DNA of 64,000 bases from Phascolomyces articulosus (taxonomy: Eukaryota; Mucoromycota; Mucoromycetes; Mucorales; Lichtheimiaceae): the NCBI GenBank assembly GCA_025677815.1, contig JAIXMP010000022.1, positions 62,001 to 126,000 of the forward strand. The letters are read 5' to 3'. Of the stretch, positions 25,431 to 37,588 are shown piece by piece. The position numbers and the translations under genes were made by a program. Numbering within the stretch: the stretch's first letter is position 1; each line of letters opens with the position of its first letter. The notes beneath the pieces are model-generated. The model was not told where the DNA came from, searched no databases, and was given only the letters and a program-made list of their open reading frames with translations.

Positions 25431-27146
25431 ATGTCCTTTCGTTCTGGGAGGCCGATACGACGTTATGTAATTGTACTTTGTGTTTTAGCATTTTTTGTAT
25501 ATTATTCTGGACGTCATCTGGGAAGTAACTCAACATACAATTCATCATCGTCAACTCAACAAGATGGGTCAATGGAGTATGTGAAGCCTCAAGAACATGG
25601 TGTCAATATCCAAGACGGTTATATGGAAATAGACCATGATTTGATTAAACAACGTGAACGCGAAGTCATGAGACGTCAAATCGATCAAAAATACTGTGGT
25701 CGTGACCATTGTCGATTTATGCTTCCAATTGCCATTACAGAGCAAGGTAAAACTATATTTATATATAAAATTGGCAATATGAAATATCATTATTGTTATT
25801 ACTATTGCTGATATTTATTATGTGTCCCAACCACATATTTTAGAATCCAAAGCACAAGAACATTTTCGACAATTGTCGTTTTTATCTGGCAAACTGGGTC
25901 GTACGATTGTATTACCCAATGTTCACAGTTCACATTTAGGTGCCTGTCGACATTTCCCTTTCAGTTTTTATTATAGTAGTGAATGGCTTGAAAAAAACAA
26001 ACGCTATTTCAATTATATCACGATGAAGGATTTCCGTGAATGGATTTCAGAACGGCGACAACAAACAGGAATCATTCCAACATCACAAGAAGTAGCTGTG
26101 GATATCAATCCAAATTTCCATTTTCTTGACAAGGCTGATAATTGTTTCAAGGATTTATTGGATTATACATATCGACCTAAAAAACATTTTACCTTGGAAG
26201 ATCCAGAAATGTTCAGTAAACGTATTGGAAATTATACAGAAATCTTATTAAATGCTTTGGGTGATGAAGCATTGGATCAGGAGTATATCGGTCAAATCGA
26301 TACAAGCTCTCCTCCTCCATTAGACGTGATAAGTTTGTTTTATGATCGAAGGTATTTATACTCAGTATTTTACCTTTTTATGGATACTTATTTTTTTTTT
26401 ACCTGGTAAAATTATCATCATATTATATACTAACTAATTTATTGTTGTACACATTGAAAAACACCATATTTGTAAATATTATATTTGAATTTATATTTAG
26501 ATTTGGTTATATTGAGGAACCTGAGGTTGCAAAACCCTTGACATATAACGATCGATGGATTCACCTTGCCGATCAAATTGCAAATCAATTATCCCCTTAT
26601 GTGGCAATTCATTGGCGAATGGAGCGATTGGAACCTGTAGATAATATGGTACCTTGTGCAGAATCACTTGTCAACAAAGTACAATCTATTGAAGCACAAC
26701 ATAACGATCAACAACCTCTCAAATTATTCTTATTGACCGACTATCCTCACTTATTACGATCGTCAATTGCTCAACCTGAATCCATGTCATTCAAATTAAA
26801 CGAACTCAAACAACAACATCATGACGCAGTTCAGTACGTATATGAACGATTGGATGTCACCGTCACAACTTTACAAAAGGAAAGCCAGCCTATTCCATAC
26901 CATGAATTACCAGATAAGAACTGGAATATCATTCCAGTTCCACCTTATGCAACACCACCGGATTCAAGTGTACTAGGTATTATTGACAAGTTGGTTGCTA
27001 TGCGAGCACAATACTTTTTAGCAGGTAAACCTACTGTCTGTGGAAAACAAAGCAGTTTTACGAAACGAATTATGGAAGAACGGACACAAGCTTATGAAGC
27101 AGGTGATTCAAATATTATTCTTCCTATGGATATCTTTTCCTTATAA
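25431..27146 (+). CDS. O-fucosyltransferase-like type II membrane glycosyltransferase
   Basis: Three exons (25431-25746, 25844-26351, 26501-27146) join in frame to give 489 aa. A short cytoplasmic tail (MSFRSGRPIRR) precedes one membrane anchor at about residues 12-26, the layout of a Golgi type II enzyme. A Ser/Asn/Thr-rich stem follows. The conserved O-FucT motif VAIHWRMERLE contains HWRME at residues 312-316, the position of the GDP-fucose binding Arg in this superfamily. Other superfamily-like stretches are KLFLLTDYP and VAMRAQYFLAGKPTVCGKQS, whose closing Cys-x-x-x-Ser-Ser resembles the family C-terminal motif. The likely reaction is transfer of a sugar, probably fucose, to protein or glycan; the donor and acceptor are not proven. 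Mucoromycota walls contain fucose polymers, so a wall role is possible. Confidence 0.8.
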
Positions 27147-27558
27147 AAAAGTCACATCCTTTTCCCTCCTCACTTCCATTTCTATCACCACATTCATCCA
27201 CACAAACTTATTTTGTATAGAGTCCTTCACTTCCCTTCTCATACACACCATGCACACCTTTTTATTATTTTATTATCACCTCCATCATTTGATCTATCTG
27301 CATTTTTTCTCCTTCCACAAATTTTATCTTTATTTATTAACTTTACACCATTCTCTTTTTCACGTTTCAAAATCAAACCATTCAGTATTCATCATATTAT
27401 TTTCACCTACACTCACATATACACACCGCAAAAAAAAAGCAAACGCAATTATTTTAAAGAAAAAATCGTGCAAAATGAACAAAAAGAAATAATGATTAAG
27501 TCAAACTATTAAACAAAATGAAAGTAGAAAAAAGAAATGATATCTCTATTAATTATGG
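27147..27558. other. Convergent 3' region
   Basis: Here the 3' ends of the fucosyltransferase-like gene and UTP17 face each other. The DNA is T/C-rich with short open frames lacking motifs. No gene is seen. Confidence 0.4.
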
Positions 27559-30500
27559 CTACCAATCAATTTCGGACGGATCTTCTTCATCTGAATCATC
27601 TGTATCCGATGAAACTGGGTCTTGTTGTAGTGTTGTAGTGCCGTTAACTTTGTATAAAGAGAATATAATTCTTTTAGTGGTTATTCATTTTGATAAACCA
27701 AAAAAAAGTCAATAACACGTACCTTTAGGTTTTATAAGTTCGGCAAAATATGCATTTAATGACGGAAGTTCTTCAAGAGTAAATGATTCTGATAAATGCT
27801 CTTGTGTATCTGATGATGGTGAGGACGCTATGTTGTTATTTTCGTCGTTCTCTTCTTCTCCTTCTTCGTCAATATCCATAGCATCTTCTTTGTTTTTGGA
27901 TGTATCTGAAATACGCAATTTCATGAGAGAACCCATAAACGTATCAAATACTGCTTCAACTGAAGGTAATGCATGACTTGGTGCACCCAAAACAGCACCT
28001 TGGTCTTCTTCATTTGTGGTTGCCCGTCCATCTACTGTCATTGTTTCCTTTTGCATTGCTTGTTCTCTTAATTTTGCTGCAGTCTGTGTTCGTAATTTTT
28101 CTTCTTCTGCCTTTTCATTTCGTTCTTGCGATCGTTTACCAAAGATATCGTCCAACATTCTTTTGTCTGTCGATTCTCCCGCTGACAAAGGTGCTTCTGT
28201 TGTATTAATGGTATCCTTTTCTTGTAATGATGGTTTAATGGACGTATCCACTACTGAGATAATTTCGAGAGCAAGTTTATCCGTCAAACAAATCATATCA
28301 CTGCGTCCTTTGGTAATATCCTTGATCGGACGTGGAATAAAGGTAAGTGCATTACAGATTTGACTTGCGTGACGCAATGCAAGTGGTGCAGCAGATTTAG
28401 CATCAAACAGTACAAAGAGTGCTTCCTTGTGTTTTTCATTATTACAAACAACAGCAATTCTTGTTGACAATGTATCCACCGCAATATGGGATGCTTTGAT
28501 CTTGTAGCTCCACCATACTTAATATGTTTAATCAATGATTTAGTAAAAATAAATAAATTAAAAATGCTCATCTTATCTTTTTTTTTTGGTGAATAAAAAA
28601 TAATTTTTCGTTTACCTGTGCATGTCAACATATTCCATACAGTAATATGATTTTCGGATGCTGCTAATAAATAAGGACTATCACCAACAAAACGTAAGGT
28701 ATTTATACTTTCTTCACAAGGTTGGGCCAATACTTGACCAATACAATTCTCATAGGGATCCCAAAGTGTGATCAAAGAACCAAAAGCGACTGCAAGAATA
28801 CTTCCATCGGCCGAAAATGAAGCTGCTTCTGGGATATCACGGCGATATAAACCAATCGATCGACATGTCCAAGCTTCTTCATCATTATCATAGGCAGTTC
28901 CTAAGTTGGATGTAAAGTGCCACACCTTGAACGTTTTATCATCTGAAGTGGTGATAGCCATAGGTCGACCTCCTCGACTCGAAGCAGGATTGAATGTAAC
29001 AGATGTAATCTTGCCAGCATGCGGCTTATCCACACGCGTGTGTAATGCATAGGATTGTGTATCTGGATCCCATCGCCAGAATTTGAGGTGTTGTTCAGGT
29101 GTATTGACAAGATCATCATGTTTATCCACGGTCGCCATCCATTCACCATTGGCAAGAAAGGCGGTTTGTTGAACATTGGCACGAACAAATTTATTGTCTG
29201 TGCTTTGATTTCGTGAGACAGGAACCACTTCTACTTCAGCAACGTGGGCATCTGAAGTAGGGTTATAAAATTGTATGCTTCCATCTACCCCATTTAATAC
29301 AATGTTTCGATTTCTTGGCTCAACAACTAAACCAGCTAGCGGAGGACTGTTGTTTCCTATTGTTTTAAAAGTGTTTGTAAACCAACTTTTCTTCATCAAA
29401 CTTTGTGGTAGTGGTAATAATAAAGTATTTTCTCGAATCCAAATAACTTACCATATTGTAATCCCTGAATCACTTGGTCGATTTTTAGAGTGATACTGTT
29501 GATTAAACGAATCGAATTATCTGCCAATCCAACACAGTAATATTTATGATCCGGTGATACAGAAATAGAGTTGATTTCACCACCCAAACGAGGTAAAAAT
29601 TGTTTGAATCCAGTTTCCAATTGCCAGAAAACAAGTACAGCTTCATCACCACCAGTGAGAACGTAGATGCCATCCGCCATAAAGTGAATAGCACGGATTT
29701 CGGTATGATGCCATTGAGTGCTTGATACTCTAGGTTTACCCGAATTATCTGGAGTGAAATAACAAACTAATAACTCGCCTACATCGTTACCAACTGCTAA
29801 ACAGTTTTTCATGGGGCTGAATTTGAGCTTTCTTGGGTTATGTACAGGCCATCTATATTATAAGAACCCAGAAAAAAAAATGTTTAATATCCTTTTTTGT
29901 TATCATTTTTTCATATTGATCCTTTTCTTTTCCTCATTCCCTTAACCTTACACTTGAAATTGTGACCATGGAACATCTTCATCTCCGTTAGTTACTTGCC
30001 AGAAAAGGACAGATCTAGAAGCAATTGCAAGGTATTTTCCATCTGATGAAACGTCGATAGCAAAGCAATCTTGGCTGCGCAAAATAACTCGTCGCTTCTT
30101 ATTAGGTTGTATTTCATCCGATCCGATATAATATCGACAAATTGTATAATTCTTTCCATTTAAAACTAATGCAAAAATATTAAATAATCCAAAAGATAAA
30201 TAATCCATTCTAAATCACAGAAACCGAGTTTTTCTCATTCTTCTTGTTATCCTTTATTAATAATAGTATTACCTTCATTATCATCACCATTATTTTCCAC
30301 CTTTGTCACCAAATAGGCATAATCCGGATTATTTGGACAAATAACCATATGCTCAACAGCTTGACGGACATGGAATGTCTAAGTGAAATAGATTTAGTAT
30401 TTCTGTGGATTTTTCTCATATAACAAATCATTCTTCTATTTTCTCTTTTGTTACCTTTAATAAAACATCATCATTATAATCCCATAATTTAATTGTACCA

Positions 30501-30997
30501 TCCAAACTTGCTGAATATAACTGCATAGGATTTTTTGGGTTCAATGCTACATTGGTCACCAATTTTGTATGTCCACCTGTCGATCCTGTTTTTGATAAAA
30601 CCTTTAATGCGGCACCTGTCGCAACACTATATATTTTGATAGACGAGCCAGTACACGCAAAAAGATATCTAAAAACAAATACCAACTCGAACATTTAATA
30701 TTTTCTCTCATTTGGATTTACTTTGTTCATTGTAGATCGTTCCAGGAAACAAAAACTTTCTTCTTGTATATACCTTGAATCTTTGGTAAACACGATTGGA
30801 TAATCGCTGATCTTCCCACCTGCTGTTTTGGAAACCACCAATGATCGTTTTTGTTGGGAATGTACTGAAGAGATCAATGACTTTTTATTAGTTTTCAAAA
30901 CACCATTTGCGATGGGTGCGGTTGGATCGTTAGAATCGCCTTGTTTATCTTTTTTGATCGAACGACGTTTGTTGCCTTTGTCTGTTTTGGTAACCAT
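27559..30997 (-). CDS. UTP17: SSU processome WD40 protein Utp17/Nan1 (WDR75)
   Basis: Eight exons on the minus strand (30997-30774, 30668-30455, 30378-30273, 30165-29952, 29852-29452, 29356-28616, 28517-27723, 27647-27559) join in frame to 927 aa, near the usual size. Utp17 is a UTP-A/t-UTP subunit that binds nascent pre-rRNA and links rDNA transcription to processing. After a basic N-terminus (KRRSIKKDKQ) there are two tandem WD40 propellers. Telling stretches are VALNPKNPMQLYSASLDGTI, LWDYNDDVLLK, VLTGGDEAVLVFWQLETG and ENHITVWNMLTCTVWWSYKI, all typical of WDR75. The C-terminal 150 residues are charged and acidic (MDIDEEGEEENDENN). The exon starting at 29356 needs an acceptor within a Lys/Thr-coding stretch; other acceptors break the frame. 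Confidence 0.92.
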
Positions 30998-32528
30998 AAT
31001 GTGTTTTTAATATAAATTTTCGAGAAATAAAAAAGAAAGAGGTGATCTAAACGACAAGACAGGACCGATCAGGGAATTCAAAACTTGTATGCCAAAAAAT
31101 GAGGGAACAAACAAGAATAAAAATAGTTATGGTTTTTCGTGTGCAGAATGTTGTCGTTCTGCAATAAGCAGGAAAAAAAAAACTGTCTAAAAATTCTTCT
31201 TCCAACTCGGCGACTGTGGTGACTGTAGCTGTACAACCACTTTGAAAAATTAAATTTTGGCAGGCCAATGAAAAAATTCGGTTGCCTATTGGACTTGTAA
31301 ACTCGGAGGTTGCCTATTTTAGAAACGTTTCTTTTTTAGGAATAATGAGGAAAATACTAATATTTTATACGGATGACCCGGCAGGGCCGCGAAAAAAAGA
31401 AAGCATTTCTATGTAATCCTCTGTTGGTGTTTACAATAAATAAATATGAAATGGTATTGTGATATATATTTCAACTACCAGTAAATTTATACACTATAGC
31501 ATATGATTTTGCGAATTGAGAAGCACGAAAAGACGGCGTATATCATTTAGTTGGATCAAATAATGCGACTAGTGTTTTTGTCAGTTACTTTAAAAATATT
31601 AGTGTTTAATCGAGCCGTAGGTTGTTGTAAAAATATGATTAAATGAACTATTTTATTTTTGATTTGCTGTATTTGATAAGTATTAAAAGCTGAAGCATTT
31701 ATATATAATTGTGCGATACATAATTAAACATAGATAGGATGCAGTATTTTTCTTCTGCTTTTTTTTTCCTGGATAAAAAAACCTCGAATAGATTTATATA
31801 TTCATTGACAATTCTAATCAAACTATTTATATACTTTAACAATAGCAATAGTACTATTGATGAGGTGTCAGTGATGATGACAATATTTAGAATGGTGATG
31901 AAAATATAACGGTGTTAATATTTGTTTGGCTATCCAAAATTCTTAAAAAAGTTAAAAAGTCGAATTTCTCCCATCTGATATTTTGCTATGACGCTGCATA
32001 TATACTTCAAATCATAATGTTACCTAAAAATATTACCATAACCATGAATACACTAATTAAATTCACTGTCAGCATGGCATTACCATTGATGACGAGATGA
32101 TTGTTTATTCAACACAACAATATTTTGATTCATTCCAAAAGTACCAATTTAAATCATTATTGTTTACTTTATCGTCATTTAACCCTCAATATATACGTTA
32201 AATTGTTGGTGATTGAGTGACGTTTTGTTTCTCAATTGATGACTTGTCAGTATATGAAATCATCTTCTTCGTTTTCCAATCAATACCCATAATTAAATAA
32301 TCGAAGTGATGCATCCAACTTTAAGTGCATAATTTGGGATAAACCACATTAATCAATATCGTATTGAATGAAGAAGCATATTGATTGTCAGATACTCCTG
32401 CTTTTCTTTTCTTTACAAATTCAACATGCCATCCCATAAGAGAAAAAATTAATGCAATAATAATCATACACATAATAACTATATTCATTTCAGATTCTAA
32501 CAAAGTTTTCTAATAACATAGAATTATA
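30998..32528. other. Intergenic, no gene recognised
   Basis: This 1.5-kb stretch holds the UTP17 promoter, then AT-rich DNA. Only short frames without motifs are present. Confidence 0.45.
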
Positions 32529-32776
32529 ATGACTATGACCGTCCAAAAAAAAAAAGGATCTACAAGAAAGACATGTGATGGATGTTACAAAGCCAAGGTA
32601 TTTTTTTAGTTCAACTTGACAATAGAAATATTCATAAAAACATTTTCCCACTTTTATAGAAAAAGTGTGATAGTTCATTTAAAAAACATGTGAAAAGAAT
32701 CCCAACAACAGCAGCAGCATCAACAATAATAGTAGTAACAAATATAGTAATCATAACCAACTACAACAGTAGATAG
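32529..32776 (+). pseudogene. Broken Zn2Cys6 transcription-factor fragment
   Basis: Two short exons (32529-32597 and 32660-32776) with GT..AG ends read MTMTVQKKKGSTRKTCDGCY then KAK, joined to KKCDSSF. This is the first half of a fungal Zn(II)2Cys6 binuclear cluster: Cys-x2-Cys-x6-Cys preceded by a basic Arg/Lys arm. After the third Cys the frame drifts (KKHVKRIPTTAAAS) and ends at TAG. In the next frame the same DNA gives another Cys and an Asn/Ser-rich linker (TCEKNPNNSSS), so a single-base loss in the A-run near 32680 is the simplest break. The second Cys triplet and the regulatory body were not found intact. Exon-like traces continue to about 33250. It is best read as a decaying regulator gene. 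Confidence 0.6.
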
Positions 32777-33510
32777 TTATCTACTCCATACATTGATATT
32801 GTTTGGATATATGTAAGTATATTTAATAAATTAAAATTATTTGTAATATTAGAATATGCTGATAAATATCTTGTTTTATATTCTTCATATAGTGTCGATG
32901 GGAATAAAGAAAATGCGCTGCATTGGTTGAATTTCAGCAAGTATTTCAAAATTTCAAACTGTCTTCCCTTGAAAGATAATAATATCAACAATATCATCAT
33001 ACTCTTATTTCTATTTTTTCATATGAATAAAAAAGGTAACAAATCAATTTATCGTGTCAACACTACTTTTATTTATATTAATTATATATTTTATTCTACA
33101 GCATTTACAATGAAATTTGCCGCATGATGACCTGTAAACTTGATATCAACGATAATAAGAAAGAAATTCTACGTTCTATTTATTTTATTATTTTTTACAA
33201 GATCTATAATCAAATTCCTTCTCCTATAAAACCAACGCACTACTTTTTTAGAAGTACATAACATTCAGAGCAGTTGTTTTTGTATTATTCACTTTTGTAC
33301 GCAACATCAAAGTTAGCACCATCTATCAACCATACATCACGCGTGTTATAGTTTCATCTTGAAAACACGAACGGATTCTTGCATAATGTCATATTACCTA
33401 AAACGATTCGGGAAATGGTTGTCAGTCAAATCGTAAAGGTTACATTCTTCATCGATTTCACCAAGAACTTATGAACAAGATAACAAAAAGTCATTGTTGA
33501 TATATAAATA
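32777..33510. other. Possible further decayed exons of the Zn2Cys6 gene
   Basis: Two stretches with acceptor-like ends and codon-like content occur here, near 32893-32990 (SVDGNKENALHWLNFSKYFK in one frame) and 33101-33250 (IYNEICRMMTCKLDINDNKK). They do not join to a complete protein. Otherwise nothing is seen. Confidence 0.3.
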
Positions 33511-34461
33511 CAGTCAGACCCCATTTCTTGCAAGGCTAGAATTTCGCCAATTTGGTTGCATGAACCGGGGTTTTGAAATAAACGGGGCCTGACTGTACTT
33601 GTGTCATAACTAGTAAAGAATATGCAAAAAAAAAAAATTGCCCATTACAATTGTTTATTGTACCATATCTATTGAATGAGAGCAGCAGAAAACTCACTAA
33701 ATACAAAATGCAATTGATATAATAATATTATGACAAACAAAATATAATTTGTCTCGTCAAATCTTGGTTGTAATGAGAGTATACAAATTAGCCCTAGATT
33801 TTGATATTTTCAAAAAACATAGCAATTTTTATTATCTTTTTATCTTTTTTTAAAAAAATATACTGGATAGTAAAAGCACATAACAAGTTTACTTAAGACC
33901 AAGGCGACACACTTTGGGAGGAATATGCTTCTAAACGCACCACAAAGATAAGTGAAATGATGACTTTTTTTAACAAAATTGTTCCGGGTCTGCCATATCC
34001 ATCATATTCTACATTTTCATGTTTTTTATCGAGAAAAAGATCAAATCCTCTTTCAACCAGAAATTCAACCTCACAAATGGGAAGGTGTAGTAGAAATGGA
34101 CATTATGCTGTAAGTATTTTGCTTTTCATATACTCATTATTTTTTTATATTAAATCTTCTACACAAAACCTACAAACAACTTTAAATGATTACTTTCTCT
34201 GAAAAATATTTTTAAATAAAACAGTGTTATAGTGCCTGTAACCTACCTATATAGAGACTAGTATATTTTTGTTTATTGTGTGAAATATAAATATATAATT
34301 ATAAAGCATATGTTTCACCCTGGATAGCAATGCAAGTGGATTTTACCTGCTTCAAGTTGCAAGTTGCAGAATTTATTATGTTTTATTCACATTTCCCAGA
34401 TATTTGTTGCTAAAAGCGAGGTATCGCAAAAAATGAGGTTGCAAGAAACGGGGTCTGACTG
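33511..34461. mobile_element. Pogo/Tigger-like TIR DNA element, non-autonomous
   Basis: The left end begins CAGTCAGACCCCATTTCTTG at 33511, and the right end, read on the other strand from 34461, begins CAGTCAGACCCCGTTTCTTG. The match is 22 of 23 bases. Both ends are flanked by TA (33509-33510 and 34462-34463), the target duplication made by Tc1/mariner-superfamily transposases. Ends starting CAGT with a C-rich block recall the pogo/Tigger branch. The 951-bp interior has no transposase. A second inverted end (CAGTCAGGCCCCGTTTATTT on the minus strand) finishes at 33595 beside another TA, so an 85-bp MITE at 33511-33595 is an alternative reading, with a weaker 16/20 match. Confidence 0.6.
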
Positions 34462-35761
34462 TATTAAACACATTACATACAATGGTCTACATGTTAACTG
34501 CCTACTATATGCCGACGATGTGGCATTAATAGGTACATGGGATACAATGCCTCTTTTATTAAAGGCCTGCGAGGAACACAGCAATAAAATTGGATACCAA
34601 TGGAACCCGACAAAATGCATGTATATGTCTGCAACAGATCCACCAACAAATAATATACCAAACCTATATGGCATCAATATCAAACGGACAACAACTTTCA
34701 CCTATTTAGGTGTACCATTTAATCAACTTGGCCTTATTAACACTCGAGCACTAATAGAACACAATACAACAGCAGCAACCTCAGCAATGAATGTAATGGC
34801 ATCAATTGGTGTCCGAGCACGATGTCTCGGCAAACTCTTGTGTACTAGACTTTATCGCCAGTTTATTCGTCCCAAAATGGAATATGGCTTGGCTATCACT
34901 AACTTTACTAAAGATGACAGTAAAATACTACAAGAAGCACAACAAACATGTTTACGTAAAATCTATGGAACACGTAACAATAAGTCCATGGCTGTCATCC
35001 ATTATCTTGGTAATCTAGAATACATGGTTGATAGAATAGAAATCCTACAAGCAAAATTCTTCCTTCGCACCCATTACATGCCTGAAGATGCCTTACTGCC
35101 CACACTATTACCGTATATCAAGCTTAGTAAAGGAACAATGGCCTGGAACACACTGCTTCGGAAAAATGATATATGGAAAACAATGACAGAAAACAACAAC
35201 GATCCAACAGCTTTAAATATTAAAGATGTAATTAAACGACGTCGACAAACAACTCACGAAAAACGATGTGCACGCAAAAACTCTGTACTTATTAATGCCT
35301 GTCGAAGAACACTAGGTATTGATCCAATTCTATGGCTACCAATGTCACCACAAGAACGTGTTCTATGCATTCATTATCGACTAGGATGGATCAATAATTA
35401 TCAACAACAAGCATGCCCTAACTGTCATCAACCGACCCGTTTAACAAAAAATCATTTAATTAAATGTCTTGATGTCCATTCCTTTCTCTCCTTCTCCACT
35501 AATATTAAGGATCCAATCTCGTTTGTGCTTAACCGATTACCAAAATCACCTCCGACCTCATCTGCCAAACGTACTTATCTCAATATAATATGGCCTAAGG
35601 TTTGCTATATATTATCACAAATGCACCGTACATGCCGATCAGAGCAATACCTCACCCCACTGCCACCAGTAGACCAATTTGGACGAGCGCTCCTAGTGTG
35701 GATCGAACCGCCTGCGAAACATTCCACATTACCAGCATCTATATAATATTATTCTTTTAAC

Positions 35762-35801
<40 letters not shown>
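34462..35801 (+). mobile_element. 5'-truncated LINE with long open RT frame, copy 2
   Basis: An open frame from the TIR junction to the TAA at 35746 encodes about 428 residues of a non-LTR reverse transcriptase. It starts just before the catalytic box (CLLYADDVALIG) and includes TKCMYMS, FTYLGVPFNQLG and FIRPKMEYGLAI. A C-terminal zinc knuckle (CPNCHQPTRLTKNHLIKC) and a tail to PASI follow. The endonuclease and palm N-terminal half are absent, so the copy cannot be active on its own. No stop or frameshift interrupts it, so it is younger than the copy at 18.8 kb, with which it shares motif order but clearly diverged residues. It is followed 20 bases later by an A36 tract. Unexpectedly, the truncation point is the right end of the TIR element. 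Confidence 0.85.
35766..35801. repeat. A36 homopolymer after the LINE frame
   Basis: Thirty-six consecutive A lie 20 bases after the LINE stop codon, which fits a retrotransposed poly(A) tail. Confidence 0.85.
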
Positions 35802-35803
<2 letters not shown>

Positions 35804-37588
35804 TCCTGATACCTCTTCCTTTAGCTCCATAATGTTTCCCACCACCCATAGAATAGTTACCCTCTGTTTCTTTTTCTCCCAACCTTTTATATATAACTTA
35901 GTAATCCCCTTCCTTTATATAACTCTTTGATCTGTATCCCCTTATTTTCGGTCGTATACCCACACCTTTTTCCTGCTGCCCTGCAGGTTTTTCAGAACTG
36001 AGCCTTGTGAACTGACGAGAGCAAGAAGCTGAAATCAGCGTGTGCTCATTTAATTTCGTCCTTAATAAAAATTTATAATTTCAACGTATTAAACACATTC
36101 TCATCCCGTTATTTATTCCTGTAGCTGTTTCTGTTCCCGTCATAACTGTCTCCAGCTTTTTTGATTGCATTCATCCTATTTGGCTTGATGTTCATATATA
36201 CAAAGGGTGACTTGATTATTTTAATACCTATAAGTGTACTATATTAAATGAGCATTACTTTAACATCCATAGCAGTTGATGAATGTAATAAGCTAATAGA
36301 TAAACTTATTGTTCTTCGCCTTGATCGATTTTTTCCAAGAACACTACAACCAGCACCAGTACTTGAACATTAACGAAGAATACATTAACCTCTTTACTAT
36401 TGGGTTCCTATCTTGGCAGCAAATCATCCTATATGTTGATCTGTTTATAATAAGTTGTGTCTCCCTGATTATTATTATTATCATTATGACCATATAACAT
36501 ATCCACAATAGAATTAGAATATATATATATATATACTTCTTCATCATCATCAAACAATAAAATAACATCTTTTTGAGGTGATCTCAAAACCTTATTATTA
36601 TCCCTTCTGATTTCTATTTATTTCTATTGGCTACGGTACTATCCACCAAAAATAATTATGACAATATGTTGGTCGGATGCTTACTAGTAAGAACTTGTTG
36701 AAGTTCTGCCTTGTTGGATATACGATTTATTAAAATCTCCACCAAGTTGTATGGATACCATGTGTGATCTTGAGCTGCTAGAATTGCCGCGAAGCAGAAG
36801 GAGAAGGAACAGAGTGGATTACTACTGGTGTTGATGATGAAGGGTAGTGAGCTCGCCAATGACGACATAGTCTACTAGGACCAACGTGCATTATGGACAT
36901 TGGTTGAGGTACTGGTTACCATATATTTCGAGAATTTGTCAGTAGGGGGAGTAGCCAAGAGGATAGATTAATATTTTAATTGTTGAAACCTAGTGGTTAT
37001 GTTTATACGTTTGTACCCATACCCATATAATCAGTTATACAAAATTATGCACCTATACTTATTACTTTATATAACATCTTGTTCGATAAAACCCGACGAT
37101 TTTTTCAGACATTGTCCGGCGGTATCCGATCACTACCGTAAAGAAGAACTGTAATTACACAGTTAGATAGTAATCAATCTCTTTTGTTTGTGTTACCAAA
37201 AAAGAAAAATACCTGAAGCTTCAATGATACTTACTCTCGCTCCCATATTTGTGATCCATCGTATGATTCTCGATCATTAAAATAATCAAAATAATCGAAA
37301 TGTATTATATATACTCTTCTGACAATTGTGGAGAAATCATTTTGTTGTGTTTCTTTTTGTTGAATAGCATTCTTATTACATTTTATTTATTACATAGGAA
37401 CTTCAGAAATATTGAATGTTATTTTATTGTTTATTAATCCACTATTATAAATATGTAATCTTGAGAAAAGATGCTGATGACATTTAAACTTTCCAAAAAT
37501 GGTATTCGGAGCTGGAGTGAAGAGGGTATTTATATTTTAAATCTCTACCAGATTTTATAAGTATTATCTCTCTGCGGTTTTGTTCTTC
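35802..37588. other. Intergenic, no gene recognised
   Basis: This 1.8-kb stretch runs from the A36 tract to PEX14. The first 250 bases are T/C-rich and the rest is AT-r­ich, with short open frames lacking motifs. It contains the PEX14 promoter. Confidence 0.4.

Noticed and set aside
35685..35705. Minus-strand GGTTCGATCC resembling tRNA box B
   Set aside because: It lies inside the LINE coding frame, lacks a base of the consensus and has no box A at the proper distance.
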